A DNA stretch of 64,000 bases from Roseinatronobacter alkalisoli (GTDB lineage Bacteria; Pseudomonadota; Alphaproteobacteria; Rhodobacterales; Rhodobacteraceae), in contig NZ_JAQZSM010000014.1 of assembly GCF_028745735.1 (NCBI RefSeq), positions 55,510 to 119,509 on the forward strand, written 5' to 3'. Position numbers and translations under genes: made by a program. Positions 1 to 8,628 of this stretch are shown piece by piece (positions within the stretch are counted from its first letter, which is position 1; every line of letters starts with the position of its first letter). A model generated the notes under the pieces. The model ran no database searches. It was not told the DNA's origin and saw nothing but the letters and a program-made list of their open reading frames with translations.

Positions 1-409
1 CTTTCTTGCCATTGGCTTCAAGATAGGCCTTCGTCCGGGGCAGCATACGTTCCTGATGAATGCGGATCGATTCATTGGTCTGTCCCCAGCCGGTGGCAGA
101 ACAGCGGTTGAACACCGGCACGCGCATCAATTCGCGCATGGACGGGACGCCAAGGACACGCATTTCGCCGGACTGGCCAGAGGACCAGAAACCGTAATAT
201 TCATCCAGCTGGCCGGGGCCGACCTGATAATCGGCGGCGGCCTGCGCGCCCTTGGTTGCGGCAATCGTGCCGACGGCAGCAGCGCCGCCCATCAGGCCCA
301 GACGGGCCGCACCGCCACCAATGCCGGCACCCATCAATGCCGCACCGCCCGCGGTTGCACCCAGCAATCCACGGCGGCTGATGCCGGGTTTTCTGGTTTG
401 TTCAGACAT
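1..409 (-). CDS. nosZ: Nitrous oxide reductase NosZ, N-terminal part (runs off the left edge)
   Basis: Terminal enzyme of denitrification, reducing N2O to N2 in the periplasm with the CuA and CuZ copper centres. Only about 136 N-terminal codons are present; the catalytic copper ligands lie beyond the window. The visible part starts with a twin-arginine leader (SRRGLLG near residues 11-17, then an Ala/Gly-rich stretch). It continues into the conserved NosZ opening [12 protein letters not shown] and [16 protein letters not shown], which is highly diagnostic. The ATG at 409 overlaps the end of nosR by 8 bases, so the two are translationally coupled and transcribed together leftwards. Confidence 0.96.
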   Translation of the reverse strand, partial: MSEQTRKPGISRRGLLGATAGGAALMGAGIGGGAARLGLMGGAAAVGTIAATKGAQAAADYQVGPGQLDEYYGFWSSGQSGEMRVLGVPSMRELMRVPVFNRCSATGWGQTNESIRIHQERMLPRTKAYLEANGKK

Positions 410-2606
410 GAGATATCTCCTTCTTCAGGTTGGGGTGGTTCACGCGGGCAGGATCGGTCGCCTTTGGCGGGATGCCGGTCTTGGCCGCCTCCCGCCGTTT
501 CAGCGTGCGGATCACGACCGGGCATCTGGTTTCCGACTGATAGAGCACCTGACAATTCATGCAGTTCAGGCACTCATTCGGGTTGATTTCACCTGTCGGG
601 TGAATGGCTTGCACGAAGCAATCATTCGCACAGGTCTGGCAGGGGTTGCCGCATTCCTTGTAGCGTTTCAGCCAGTCGAACATGCGGATGCGCGCCGGGA
701 TCGCCAGCGCCGCGCCCAGCGGGCACAGATAGCGGCAATAAAAGCGCTCTATGAACAGCCCGATGCCAAGCAGCACCAGCGCAAAAGTCACGAACGGCCA
801 GGCGCGGTCGAATTTCAGCACGATTGCGGTCTTGAACGGTTCGATTTCGTTCAACTGGCTGGCAAAAGGCGCGGACGCGAGCGTGGCCGCAAAAAGCGTC
901 AGGAAAATAATGTACTTGACCGGCCAGAGCCGCTCATGCAGTCCCCAAGGCAGGGTGAATTGCCGCACTTTCAGCGCGCGCGCGATTTGGTTGGTCAACT
1001 CCTGCAGCGCCCCGAACGGACACAGCCAGCCACAATAGGCCCCCCGTCCCCAGAAAATCAGCGCCGCCGCCACCGCCCACCACAGAATAAAGGTCAGCGG
1101 GTCCAGCATGAAGGCCTGCCAGCTGAACCCTTCCCGTAGGGATGCCACCAGCGCCAGAATATTGACCACAGACAATTGCGCCGCCGCATACCAGCCCAGA
1201 AAGACCAACGTGAAAGACAAAAAGCCCATGCGAAACCAGTATGTCGCGCGCGCCGAACGGGTCAGGTACATCTGGAAGAAGAACGCCGCAGTCAGAATGC
1301 CAAGCATCAGCACCAGCCCGGCGATTTCCCCGCGACGATCACGCCAGATACGCTCTATCAGTGCCTGCTGTGCGGCCAGTTCGGAACCGGGGTCATGCAA
1401 GCCGGCCTGCGCCACAACCGGGGCCGCGATTTCGCGCAGATAGGGGCGCGGCATCTGAAAGCCCAGGTCAAAGGTGGTAAACACCCGCTCCAGCGCGGCG
1501 ACATCCCGGCTTACCAGCAATTGCAGCCGCCATGGTGCGGTCGGGTCAAACCCGTATTCGGCGGGAACGCGGAACAGGTCCAGCTCGTCGAAAGTTGGTG
1601 CGCCCGCAACATCCAGTACCCGCAGCCGCCGGTTGTCGCGGTCGCGGAATCGGATCGACTGCTCGCCCTGAATAAGCACGATCCGGTCGAATACCCCGCC
1701 GCGCACATAGCCTGACCCCTTGAAAGAATAGATTCCGCGCCCGCCGATCAGCAACGCATGATCACCATCTTCCAGCCAGCTTTCCAGATTGGCGAATTCA
1801 CGATCACCAATCAGCTTGCGGCCAATCGTCGGCACGCTGGCAACAGTGGTATACATGTCGATGAAGCGCGCATCATCAGGTTCGGTCAGGGGGCGACGTG
1901 ATGCACGCGGGTCTTGCATGGCGACAAAGGCTGCGTTGACTTGCCCGATATCCAGCGACATGCGCCGTACGGTTCCATCGCCGACAAGCGTGAACCAGTC
2001 ATCCGCCGCCTGTGCATCGGGGTTCAGTACAAAGCGCGGGCCAGCAGGCCCTTCGCGGGGGGCAAGCCCCCCCAACCCCAGACTGCGCGCCACGCGGATA
2101 CCCGAACGCACGATCGAATCATCGATGACCATGATGGTTACCGTGACGCCAGAAATGATGTTGAGTTCCTGAATATCGCCACCAGCCCTGGCCGCAGCGG
2201 CCAGATCCAGCCCGATATGACCTTGCATCAGATCATGAATACGCGCTTCCGGGATGCCGATCAGAACGATCGGTTCGGAATGTGCCACCATCTTCAGCCC
2301 GATGATGCGCGCATCATCGTCAATGGCGACCAACGTGTGGATGGGCTTGCCGGAATATCCAGTGGTTCCGACAAAATCCGAGGTGATGAAAACCCAGCCG
2401 ATTCGCACCCCTCCGTGCAACAATGGGGCTGCGGGGATGTCGTCGCGCATCGGGCCAAAACCGGTTGCGCCCTCGACCAGTGATTGCGGGGCAATATCGG
2501 TCAGAAAGCGTGGCAGATGCGTGGTCTGCGCTGCGGCTGGTATCGCGCTCAGCAGCACGCTCAGGGCAAGCAGCACGGATATAAAAGGGGTGATACGACA
2601 GATCAT
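402..2606 (-). CDS. nosR: NosR, membrane flavo-iron-sulfur protein for N2O reduction
   Basis: Inner-membrane electron donor and regulator needed for nosZ expression and activity. The 734-aa protein has a signal peptide (residues 1-26, ending AIPAAAQ) and a periplasmic FMN-binding domain. The covalent flavin motif SGVTVT lies near residues 152-157; most NosR proteins have SGATVT. Several membrane spans follow, with two CxxxCP motifs ([16 protein letters not shown]). A C-terminal ferredoxin region carries two 4Fe-4S Cys sets ([12 protein letters not shown] and CLNCMNC). Length is normal for the family. The start is fixed by the signal peptide. A perfect FNR-type box sits 34 bases upstream of the ATG. 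Confidence 0.96.
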   Translation of the reverse strand: MICRITPFISVLLALSVLLSAIPAAAQTTHLPRFLTDIAPQSLVEGATGFGPMRDDIPAAPLLHGGVRIGWVFITSDFVGTTGYSGKPIHTLVAIDDDARIIGLKMVAHSEPIVLIGIPEARIHDLMQGHIGLDLAAAARAGGDIQELNIISGVTVTIMVIDDSIVRSGIRVARSLGLGGLAPREGPAGPRFVLNPDAQAADDWFTLVGDGTVRRMSLDIGQVNAAFVAMQDPRASRRPLTEPDDARFIDMYTTVASVPTIGRKLIGDREFANLESWLEDGDHALLIGGRGIYSFKGSGYVRGGVFDRIVLIQGEQSIRFRDRDNRRLRVLDVAGAPTFDELDLFRVPAEYGFDPTAPWRLQLLVSRDVAALERVFTTFDLGFQMPRPYLREIAAPVVAQAGLHDPGSELAAQQALIERIWRDRRGEIAGLVLMLGILTAAFFFQMYLTRSARATYWFRMGFLSFTLVFLGWYAAAQLSVVNILALVASLREGFSWQAFMLDPLTFILWWAVAAALIFWGRGAYCGWLCPFGALQELTNQIARALKVRQFTLPWGLHERLWPVKYIIFLTLFAATLASAPFASQLNEIEPFKTAIVLKFDRAWPFVTFALVLLGIGLFIERFYCRYLCPLGAALAIPARIRMFDWLKRYKECGNPCQTCANDCFVQAIHPTGEINPNECLNCMNCQVLYQSETRCPVVIRTLKRREAAKTGIPPKATDPARVNHPNLKKEISHV

Positions 2607-2639
2607 GGGCGCAATTTATCAAGGATATTTCATTTGACC

Positions 2640-2653
2640 TTGATCAGGATCAA
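2640..2653. promoter_or_regulatory. FNR/Dnr-type box upstream of nosR
   Basis: The sequence TTGATCAGGATCAA is a perfect TTGAT-N4-ATCAA palindrome between divergent nosR and the first Rrf2 gene. Its centre is about 40 bases before the nosR ATG and about 85 before the Rrf2 ATG. Activation of nosR from the usual -41.5 position would give a nearly leaderless transcript; activation of the rightward gene would give a leader of about 44 bases. Confidence 0.85.
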
Positions 2654-2731
2654 ATAAAATACCCCTTTGTCTGAAAACTTCTGTTTAATATACGTTGGAA
2701 TAAATCCCACTGAACCGTGTCTGGACCGCGC

Positions 2732-3154
2732 ATGCAGCTTTCCAAATTTACCGACTATGCGCTGCGGGTACTGCTTCTGGCCGCCAGCAACACTGATCGC
2801 AACACCACGATCCGCGAAGCAGCGGCGCATTATGACATCTCACATGCACATCTGAAAAAGGTCGTGCTGCATTTGTCACGGCATGGCTATCTGGCAGCAG
2901 AACGTGGGCACGGCGGCGGGTTCCGACTCGGCATGCCGGCAGAACAGATCAATCTCGGCGTGTTGATCCGCTCCACCGAAACAGATTTCGCGCTGGTCGA
3001 ATGTTTCACGCCGGAATCGCAATGCTGCATCCAGCCGGATTGCCATTTGCCCCGCATTCTCGCAGAGGCCCTTGGCGCCTTCTTGGATGTGATGGACCGC
3101 TATTCCCTTAAAGATATTGTTTTGCGTCCGGGCGCGTTCCCTTTGCCACTATAG
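2732..3154 (+). CDS. nsrR: Rrf2-family regulator, NsrR-like NO sensor (copy 1)
   Basis: Predicted nitric-oxide-responsive repressor with an Fe-S cluster. The 140-aa protein has an N-terminal winged helix typical of Rrf2 (MQLSKFTDYALR start, DISHAHLKKVVLHL recognition region, GGGFRL wing). Three candidate cluster cysteines are at 91, 98 (or the adjacent 99) and 104, at the positions used by NsrR. I take the ATG at 2732 because family members begin exactly at MxLTxFTDYxLR; an in-frame GTG lies 15 bases upstream. The gene diverges from nosR and converges with a paralogue whose stop lies 8 bases beyond this one. NsrR and other NO-type Rrf2 proteins cannot be told apart with certainty. Confidence 0.85.
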   Translation: MQLSKFTDYALRVLLLAASNTDRNTTIREAAAHYDISHAHLKKVVLHLSRHGYLAAERGHGGGFRLGMPAEQINLGVLIRSTETDFALVECFTPESQCCIQPDCHLPRILAEALGAFLDVMDRYSLKDIVLRPGAFPLPL

Positions 3155-3162
3155 CGCCTGCC

Positions 3163-3603
3163 TTATTGCCGCGCCATATCCGCCACCCGCGCGTCCGGGG
3201 GTGTCGGCCATGCGATATCGGCAAGGGTGCGCTGGTCCAGATGCGCCAGAAACGCTGCTTCGGCCCCGGCCAGTTCACCACGCAGGCGGCAGCCGGGCAG
3301 AAGCGTACATCTGGCCTTGCCGGGCGCAAAACATTCGACCAATGCCTGCCCGTCTTCAAGCGCGCGCACGATCTGGCCAAGTGTGATTTGCGCAGGATCC
3401 CGCGCCAGCTTCGCGCCGCCCCCGCCGCCGCGCCGGGTTTCCACCAGCCCTGCCACGGCCAGTTGCTGTATGATCTTGGCCAGATGGTGGCGGGAGAGGG
3501 CGAATTCTTCGGCCAGTTCCGCGGTCGAGAAACTGCGCGTCGGCGCGCCAGCCATGCACATCAGCGCACGAAACCCGTAATCGGTGAAAGAGGTCAGGCG
3601 CAT
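3163..3603 (-). CDS. Rrf2-family regulator, NsrR-like (copy 2)
   Basis: The 146-aa Rrf2 regulator opens MRLTSFTDYGFRALM, with the recognition region ALSRHHLAKIIQQL, a very Gly-rich wing, and cysteines at 91, 99 and 105. That spacing (C-X7-C-X5-C) is close to characterised NsrR proteins, so it probably carries an NO-sensitive Fe-S cluster. It is only distantly similar to the neighbouring copy, so recent tandem duplication is unlikely. It diverges from nnrS across 90 bases containing dyad repeats that may be its operator, suggesting that it controls itself and nnrSU. Which copy is the true NsrR orthologue cannot be decided from the sequence alone. Confidence 0.87.
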   Translation of the reverse strand: MRLTSFTDYGFRALMCMAGAPTRSFSTAELAEEFALSRHHLAKIIQQLAVAGLVETRRGGGGGAKLARDPAQITLGQIVRALEDGQALVECFAPGKARCTLLPGCRLRGELAGAEAAFLAHLDQRTLADIAWPTPPDARVADMARQ

Positions 3604-3628
3604 GATTTCCGACTGTTTTGCTTGAATT

Positions 3629-3652
3629 GGTATTTACGATACCTATTCGTAA
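3629..3652. promoter_or_regulatory. Candidate Rrf2 operator between rrf2 copy 2 and nnrS
   Basis: Two overlapping dyads lie in the divergent promoter region: GGTAT-N5-ATACC (3629-3643) and TTACGA-N7-TCGTAA (3634-3652). AT-rich dyads like these are typical of Rrf2 operators. The position, between a repressor gene and the NO-related nnrS, fits. The assignment is inferred from symmetry and location only. Confidence 0.5.
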
Positions 3653-3693
3653 GCGTATGGTCAAGCCAACCAGTTGATGAAGGACGCACGCCC

Positions 3694-4905
3694 ATGACGA
3701 CCACTGCCAGCCAGACCCGCAGTTGGAACGGCCCTGCCCTGTTCAGCTATGGGTTCCGCCCGTTTTTTCTGTTCTCGGGCCTTTGGGCTGCGTTTGCGAT
3801 GGGGTTCTGGCTGGTGCTGCTGGCCGGGCACAACCCCTTGCCCATCGCCTTCCCGCCCATGGACTGGCATGTTCATGCATTTGTCTTCGGCTATCTGTCC
3901 GCTGTAGTCGCAGGATTTCTGCTGACAGCGGTGCCGAACTGGACAGGCCGTCTGCCCGTGGTGGGCTGGCCGCTGGCGGGCATGACCGGGTTATGGGTGC
4001 TGGGGCGGCTGGCCGTGCTGATCGGCGGGGACTGGCCATCATGGGCGGTCGCGCTGGCGGATCTGGCCCTGCCCGCGGCATTGATCGGCTTTCTGACCCG
4101 AGAGATTATCCGCGGACGGAACTGGCGTAACCTGCCGGTACTGGCGCTGATGACGCTTTTTGCAGTCGCAAACGGGCTGTTTCATCTGGAAGCCGCGCAT
4201 GGCCCCACAACAGACGGGTATGGCCTGCGGCTGGGGCTTGCGGCGGTGCTGATGCTGATTGCCCTGATCGGGGGACGTATCGTGCCAAGCTTCACACGCA
4301 ACTGGCTGGCCAAACGGCAAGCCACAGGGCTGCCGGTGGCGTTCAACCGCGCTGACGGCGGCGTGATGGTAGTGACGGGCGTGGCACTGCTTGCCTTCGT
4401 GATCACCCCATATGGCATACCAACAGCAATATTGTGCGTCGCGGCAGGAGTTGCGAATTTCTGGCGCATGACCCGCTGGCAGGGACTACTGACCGGGCCA
4501 GAACCGCTGGTATGGGTACTGCATGCGGCCTATGCATTACTGGCATTGGGGTTTGTGACCGTGGGGGCCGCAGCGATTGATCTGATGCCCCAGTCCGGCG
4601 CACGGCATGTCTGGCTGGCAGGGGCCATCGGGTTGATGACCCTTGCGGTGATGTCTCGCGCCAGCCTTGGCCATGCGGGCCTGCCGCTGACGGCCAGCCG
4701 CGCGGTGGCTGCCCTTTATCTGGCGCTGATCGGCGCCACTTTCGCGCGCCTGGCAGCAGGTATCTGGCCGGGAGAGGTCTGGCTTCTGCACTTGTCGGCA
4801 ACCCTGTGGATTGTGGCTTTCGGGGGGTTCTCATTTATCTACTGGCCTGTCCTGACCCGTCCGAAACGCGCCCCCAAACCCACCAGCATCGCGCGCCCTG
4901 CATGA
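3694..4905 (+). CDS. nnrS: NnrS family heme-copper membrane protein
   Basis: Polytopic membrane protein of the NnrS family, which is induced by NO and helps cells resist nitrosative stress; its biochemical role remains poorly defined. The 403-aa product starts MTTTASQTRSWNGPALF and has the family hallmark FSYGFRPFFL near residues 15-25. About 12 hydrophobic segments follow, with conserved His in DWHVHAFVFGY and later RASLGHAG. An open frame extends far upstream, but the ATG at 3694 matches NnrS N-termini and leaves room for the divergent promoter. The stop overlaps the nnrU start (ATGA), so the two are co-translated. Confidence 0.92.
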   Translation: MTTTASQTRSWNGPALFSYGFRPFFLFSGLWAAFAMGFWLVLLAGHNPLPIAFPPMDWHVHAFVFGYLSAVVAGFLLTAVPNWTGRLPVVGWPLAGMTGLWVLGRLAVLIGGDWPSWAVALADLALPAALIGFLTREIIRGRNWRNLPVLALMTLFAVANGLFHLEAAHGPTTDGYGLRLGLAAVLMLIALIGGRIVPSFTRNWLAKRQATGLPVAFNRADGGVMVVTGVALLAFVITPYGIPTAILCVAAGVANFWRMTRWQGLLTGPEPLVWVLHAAYALLALGFVTVGAAAIDLMPQSGARHVWLAGAIGLMTLAVMSRASLGHAGLPLTASRAVAALYLALIGATFARLAAGIWPGEVWLLHLSATLWIVAFGGFSFIYWPVLTRPKRAPKPTSIARPA

Positions 4906-5576
4906 GCGGCTGGGGCACATATGCCGCCGCATGGGCACTGTTCGTGTTCACACATGCGGTGCCGGTGCGCCCCCCTGTCAAACCCTGGCTGGTGGCGCGG
5001 CTGGGCAAAGCGGGTTATGGGATCATCTATTCGGCATTGTCACTGGCGGTGCTGGCGTGGCTTTTCGTCGCAGCCGCACGCGCGCCACATGTGGTTTTGT
5101 GGTCCATGCCGACAGGTGCGCACTGGATCGTACTGACCGCGATGCTGCTGGCCATGCTGCTGCTTGCACTGACATTGGGGCGGCCCAACCCGTTTTCCTT
5201 TGGCGGCGCAGGAAACGCGGATTTCATACCTGAGCAACCCGAAGTCATCCGCCTGACGCGCCATCCTGTGCTTGTCGCGTTGGGCCTGTGGGCCGGGGCG
5301 CATGCGGTCGTCAATGGCACGCTTGCGCATGCGCTGATGTTCGGCGGGTTCACCGCCTTCGCCATTCTTGGGACTGTGCTGATTGATCGGCGCAAACGGC
5401 GCATGATGGGTGTGCATGTGTGGCAGGATTTGCGCGAACGCACACGTGGCGCGCGGTTAACATTACCACCCAAGGCGGGGCTGCGCGTAACACTTGGCCT
5501 TGGCGCTCTTGTCGGTGTGATTGCAGGTCATCAATGGCTTTCGGGCGTGATCATCTGGCCACGCTTCCTGCCATAG
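4902..5576 (+). CDS. nnrU: NnrU family membrane protein
   Basis: The 224-aa integral membrane protein of the NnrU family is found beside nitrite/NO reductase genes in denitrifying alphaproteobacteria and is distantly related to the heme-dependent zeta-carotene isomerase Z-ISO. Six or so hydrophobic helices are visible. The conserved FVFTHAVPVRPPVK near the N-terminus and VIRLTRHPVL near the middle include the His residues expected as heme ligands. It overlaps nnrS by 4 bases and ends about 100 bases before a strong bidirectional hairpin. Its precise function is unknown. Confidence 0.9.
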   Translation: MSGWGTYAAAWALFVFTHAVPVRPPVKPWLVARLGKAGYGIIYSALSLAVLAWLFVAAARAPHVVLWSMPTGAHWIVLTAMLLAMLLLALTLGRPNPFSFGGAGNADFIPEQPEVIRLTRHPVLVALGLWAGAHAVVNGTLAHALMFGGFTAFAILGTVLIDRRKRRMMGVHVWQDLRERTRGARLTLPPKAGLRVTLGLGALVGVIAGHQWLSGVIIWPRFLP

Positions 5577-5674
5577 CGCATGCTGCGCAAATCCGGGAAC
5601 CGGTTTGCTGCGTCCAAGGCATGCGAAATAGCAGGTCAGCGCCGACTGCGCGCGTATACATGACCCCGCAGAAC

Positions 5675-5702
5675 AAAGGGCGCGGTCCGGTGCGCGCCCT
5701 TT
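5675..5702. terminator. Bidirectional terminator between nnrU and the moaB-type gene
   Basis: A perfect 10-bp stem (AAAGGGCGCG / CGCGCCCTTT) with an 8-base loop. It has A residues on the left and T residues on the right, so it can act for both convergent transcripts. Confidence 0.8.
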
Positions 5703-5762
5703 CGGCGACAAAAGGCTACAATCACCCTCAAACGGGCGATTATACTCAGAACAGAGCACCCG

Positions 5763-6299
5763 CTAACCGGAAACCGGCCGAAAGGCCTCGCAACGGGCAG
5801 TGTCAGTTTCGATCCGCGCCCCACCGATCAGGTCCAGACAATAGGGCACGGCGGCAAACACCGCGTTCAGACAGGTCGCGATTGCAGCGGGCTTACCGGG
5901 CAAGGTGATGAACAGCGTTTGCCCGCGCACGCCAGCGCTTTGCCGCGACAGGATCGCTGTCGGCACTTCCAGAAGCGAGGCGCGGCGCATTTCCTCGCCA
6001 AAACCCGGCAGGTCAAAATCGATGACATCGGCCAACGCTTCGGGCGTGCGGTCGCGGGGTGCAGGGCCGGTTCCGCCGGTCACCAGCACCAGATCAGCGC
6101 CATCTTCCGCCAAGGCGCGCAGGGCATCTGCCACCGCATCGCGCCCGTCCGGTACAATCCGGCGGGTAATGTCCATGGCCGACGTGATCGTGTTGCGCAA
6201 CCAGACCTCCGCTGCGGGGCCACCCAGATCGGCATATTCCCCCCGCGCGGCACGGTCAGACACTGTCAGGATGGCAATCCGCGCACATTCAGGCGGCAT
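5763..6299 (-). CDS. moaB: MoaB/Mog-type molybdopterin adenylyltransferase
   Basis: Predicted cytoplasmic enzyme that adenylylates molybdopterin before molybdenum insertion. The 178-aa protein shows the MoCF-binding fold signatures ILTVSDRAARGEY near the N-terminus, LVLVTGGTGPAPRDRTPEA (the GGTG substrate loop), and GQTLFITLPGKPAA near the C-terminus. The ATG at 6299 gives a family-length protein and overlaps the upstream DUF2478 stop by 11 bases; an upstream in-frame start would add 29 residues without homologous character. MoaB and MogA cannot be separated reliably by eye. It probably supports the molybdoenzyme nitrate reductase encoded further right. Confidence 0.88.
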   Translation of the reverse strand: MPPECARIAILTVSDRAARGEYADLGGPAAEVWLRNTITSAMDITRRIVPDGRDAVADALRALAEDGADLVLVTGGTGPAPRDRTPEALADVIDFDLPGFGEEMRRASLLEVPTAILSRQSAGVRGQTLFITLPGKPAAIATCLNAVFAAVPYCLDLIGGARIETDTARCEAFRPVSG

Positions 6300-6798
6300 G
6301 ACACAGACCGGCGCGCAAACACCAATCAAGTACGCTCCGCAGATCTTCGGGCAGCGCTTCGGCCAATCCCCCGGCAAAATCTTCAAACATGGGCAGGTTC
6401 AGCTTGTTTACGCCAACCAGAACAGGCAGCCCAAGGCAAAGCGCCTCGCCAATGACAGGCGCAAAGCCACCGCCTCCGGTCTCGGTCTTGCCGAATTTAT
6501 TGACAATCAGAAGGTCAGCACCCGACAGCGCAGCGCCGGTTGCGACTGTGGCCTGTGCCAATACACTTGTATCCAGCGTACACCCCCGCGCCAGCGCCCC
6601 CCGATCTTCGCTGATGCGCAGTACCTCACCTGTCGACAAAAGCTGCAGATCCATATCGCATTTGCGCCGGTCTGCACGGTCGGTATTAGTCTGGACCGTA
6701 CCACAAAGACGCAATCGCCCGCTCAGGCCTTTCGCGACATCCGCCAGGAACAGATCATTCGCTCCACGGCCTTGCAGGCTGATATATCCAAGTTGCAT
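6289..6798 (-). CDS. DUF2478 NTPase-like protein, putative molybdenum-linked
   Basis: The 169-aa cytoplasmic protein matches DUF2478 by its opening MQLGYISLQGRG, the CDMDLQLLSTGEVLRISEDRG segment, and the strongly conserved LLIVNKFGKTE(A/T)xGxGF motif near residues 107-120. Members often lie beside molybdate transport or molybdoenzyme genes and are thought to be nucleoside-triphosphatase-like, but no function is proven. The ATG at 6798 has AGGA about 8 bases upstream. The first gene of a two-gene unit with the moaB-type gene, it has an FNR-type box 61 bases upstream. Confidence 0.8.
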   Translation of the reverse strand: MQLGYISLQGRGANDLFLADVAKGLSGRLRLCGTVQTNTDRADRRKCDMDLQLLSTGEVLRISEDRGALARGCTLDTSVLAQATVATGAALSGADLLIVNKFGKTETGGGGFAPVIGEALCLGLPVLVGVNKLNLPMFEDFAGGLAEALPEDLRSVLDWCLRAGLCHAA

Positions 6799-6858
6799 TG
6801 CGCATGTCCTTTTGTCGGCGGTCATGCACAAAACTAGGCGCGGATTGGGCCATCTGCC

Positions 6859-6872
6859 TTGACATGTATCAA
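6859..6872 (-). promoter_or_regulatory. FNR/Dnr-type box for DUF2478-moaB
   Basis: TTGACATGTATCAA differs from TTGAT-N4-ATCAA at one base. Its centre lies 67 bases before the DUF2478 ATG; a -41.5 placement gives a leader of about 26 bases, so it fits class II activation of the leftward gene. Confidence 0.72.
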
Positions 6873-6918
6873 ACACTGCACAGCATATCGGATATTTTTG
6901 TATATTTTAGGAAGACGT

Positions 6919-6932
6919 TTGATCTCAATCAA
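6919..6932 (+). promoter_or_regulatory. FNR/Dnr-type box, distal site for the RIC-like gene
   Basis: TTGATCTCAATCAA is a perfect palindromic FNR-family site centred about 49 bases before the ATG of the di-iron protein gene. A transcript start near 6967 would place it at -41.5, with AATTAT (6955-6960) as a plausible -10 element. Confidence 0.85.
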
Positions 6933-6942
6933 CGATCAATAG

Positions 6943-6956
6943 TTGATTATTATCAA
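6943..6956 (+). promoter_or_regulatory. FNR/Dnr-type box, proximal site for the RIC-like gene
   Basis: TTGATTATTATCAA is a second perfect FNR-family palindrome, 24 bp centre-to-centre from the distal one. It would overlap the RNA polymerase footprint between -35 and -10, a position normally expected to repress. Confidence 0.8.
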
Positions 6957-6974
6957 TTATGGCGCGGTCATCCA

Positions 6975-7643
6975 ATGAAAGTATCGCACATGACAATGAT
7001 CGACTATTCCATCCGCACCGGGGATATTGCTGCGACCCTTCCCGGTCTTGCACAACTTCTGCGCGGTCTGGGCGTGACGCATTGCTTCGGTGAAGCACGG
7101 CCACTATCCGAACTGCTGCCGGAACTGGGTCTGGCCGCAGCGGAGTTGGAAACCAGAAGCGCCGCGCTGGTTGCCAATGCAGCAAAGGATGTGCCGCAGG
7201 CAACAGGCACAATGATCGACTATATTCTGCGCCGCTATCATGACACCCACAGACGCGACCTGGCTGAACTGATCCTGCTGGCCGACAAGGTGGAAAATGT
7301 CCATGCGGATGATCCCGGCGCGCCAGCGGGGCTGGCCACCTGTCTGGCCAGGATAGAAGCGGAGCTGGAATCCCATATGGAAAAGGAGGAACAGATCCTG
7401 TTTCCAATGATGAAATCCGGCGGGCACCCGATGATCGCCCAACCGATTGCCGCGATGATGGCCGAGCATGACAGCCATGCCAGCCAGCTTGCCCGGCTGG
7501 AGGCGCTGACAAATGCCTTCACCGCGCCGCCTGATGCATGCGGATCATGGCAGGCGCTTTACAATGGGCTGGAAAGGCTGACTGCGGATCTGGTAGCCCA
7601 TATGCATCTGGAAAACACCGTATTGTTTCCGCGGTTCCTGTAA
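6975..7643 (+). CDS. RIC/YtfE/ScdA-like di-iron protein (hemerythrin-like)
   Basis: Predicted cytoplasmic di-iron protein for repair of Fe-S clusters damaged by NO or oxidative stress. The 222-aa protein has a short ScdA_N-like N-terminal part (TGDIAATLPGLAQLLRGLGVTHCFGE) and a C-terminal hemerythrin-like four-helix bundle. Metal-ligand motifs are RYHDTHRRDL, ESHMEKEEQILFP, AEHDSHASQL and AHMHLENTVLFP. The N-terminal region has a single Cys where many ScdA proteins have a pair. The ATG at 6975 is chosen because it follows the double FNR box; MTMIDYS at 6990 is an alternative. Confidence 0.88.
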   Translation: MKVSHMTMIDYSIRTGDIAATLPGLAQLLRGLGVTHCFGEARPLSELLPELGLAAAELETRSAALVANAAKDVPQATGTMIDYILRRYHDTHRRDLAELILLADKVENVHADDPGAPAGLATCLARIEAELESHMEKEEQILFPMMKSGGHPMIAQPIAAMMAEHDSHASQLARLEALTNAFTAPPDACGSWQALYNGLERLTADLVAHMHLENTVLFPRFL

Positions 7644-7649
7644 CAAAAG

Positions 7650-7672
7650 GCCCCGGCCATAACAGCCGGGGC
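7650..7672 (-). terminator. Terminator for the ubiTUV operon
   Basis: An 8-bp GC stem (GCCCCGGC / GCCGGGGC) with a 7-base loop. Read leftwards it is followed by CTTTTGTTAC, so it has its T run in the direction of the minus-strand operon; in the other direction it lacks a clear T tract. Confidence 0.7.
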
Positions 7673-7718
7673 AAGTTTCAGATCGCACAAGGATTCCAAT
7701 GCGGCCTGAAGGGACTTC

Positions 7719-8624
7719 TTATGCAGGGGCCGCGCGCCCACGCCAGCTTGCACCTGCCTGACCACGCCCGAACCCGTCGCAAAGCTGCATCTGCGGATGC
7801 GCGGCACGAAGATTGTCCGCCAATCTGTCGGCGCAAATCTCATCCGCCAGAAGCCGCGCATAATCCGCGCAGATCGCCGCGAACCCCACCGACTGCGGCT
7901 GCAACCGCAAGGCGGCCACCCCCATTTCCCGCAACTGCCCAACATGATCGGCCATGCAGGCATAGGCCTGACTAAGGGTTTGCACGCCATTCACAACCAG
8001 AAAGCGCTGCCCGTCCAGCGTGTCCACATCGCGGCCATCCGGGTCTGTATCACAGACGAACTGACAGGAATCCTTGGCGCGGTCATGCAGGCGCGCATGA
8101 TAACACCGCCCCGAAATTGCCAGTGGCAACCGCCCGTGTCCCCAGACTTCCAGCGCGACGCCTTCGCCCTGCGCAATATTGGCAAGGATGGCCACTGATC
8201 TCATCGGCAATTCTGGCGGCAGGCAAACGCGCGTGGCCCCGCGCCGTACCAGCCAGCGCAATGTGCTTTCATTATAGACATTGACCATCGGCCCGACCCA
8301 GAAGGGCACACCCGGCGCGATATGGTGCAGCGCTGAAAGATCATTCACCTCGACCGGGAGGCCAAGCCCCGGCAACTCCGCCATCTGTTTGCGTTCGCGC
8401 TTCAGGGTGATCAGCGCAAGCGAGGTCAGCGCAACCTGTTTGCCCCCCGCCTGCAGATTATCTATCGCCTGCGGGATTTCGCCCTGCCAGAAGGGCAGCC
8501 GCTTGGAACAGACCAGTTCCCCCAATACCACCCGCGCGACCGGTGCACATGCCAGCGTGCTGTAGAAGCTGCGCACAGTATCGGCATTCCAGAAAAACGG
8601 GTTCGGCGCGACTGTCAGGTCCAT
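7719..8624 (-). CDS. ubiV: UbiV, O2-independent ubiquinone hydroxylation protein (U32 family)
   Basis: Partner of UbiU in anaerobic ring hydroxylation during ubiquinone synthesis; the pair carries 4Fe-4S clusters and uses prephenate as oxygen donor in E. coli. The 301-aa U32-type protein has cysteines at 39, 174, 187 and 191, reproducing the UbiV pattern of one early Cys plus C-X12-C-X3-C. The start at 8624 is set by the motif MDLTVAPNPFFW and by a strong GGAGGTGA ribosome site that overlaps the ubiU stop. It is the last gene of ubiT-ubiU-ubiV. Cytoplasmic. Confidence 0.93.
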   Translation of the reverse strand: MDLTVAPNPFFWNADTVRSFYSTLACAPVARVVLGELVCSKRLPFWQGEIPQAIDNLQAGGKQVALTSLALITLKRERKQMAELPGLGLPVEVNDLSALHHIAPGVPFWVGPMVNVYNESTLRWLVRRGATRVCLPPELPMRSVAILANIAQGEGVALEVWGHGRLPLAISGRCYHARLHDRAKDSCQFVCDTDPDGRDVDTLDGQRFLVVNGVQTLSQAYACMADHVGQLREMGVAALRLQPQSVGFAAICADYARLLADEICADRLADNLRAAHPQMQLCDGFGRGQAGASWRGRAAPA

Positions 8625-8628
8625 CGCA

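Noticed and set aside
3166..3693. In-frame 176-codon extension upstream of nnrS
   Set aside because: It is antisense to the Rrf2 copy 2 gene and non-homologous; nnrS starts at 3694.
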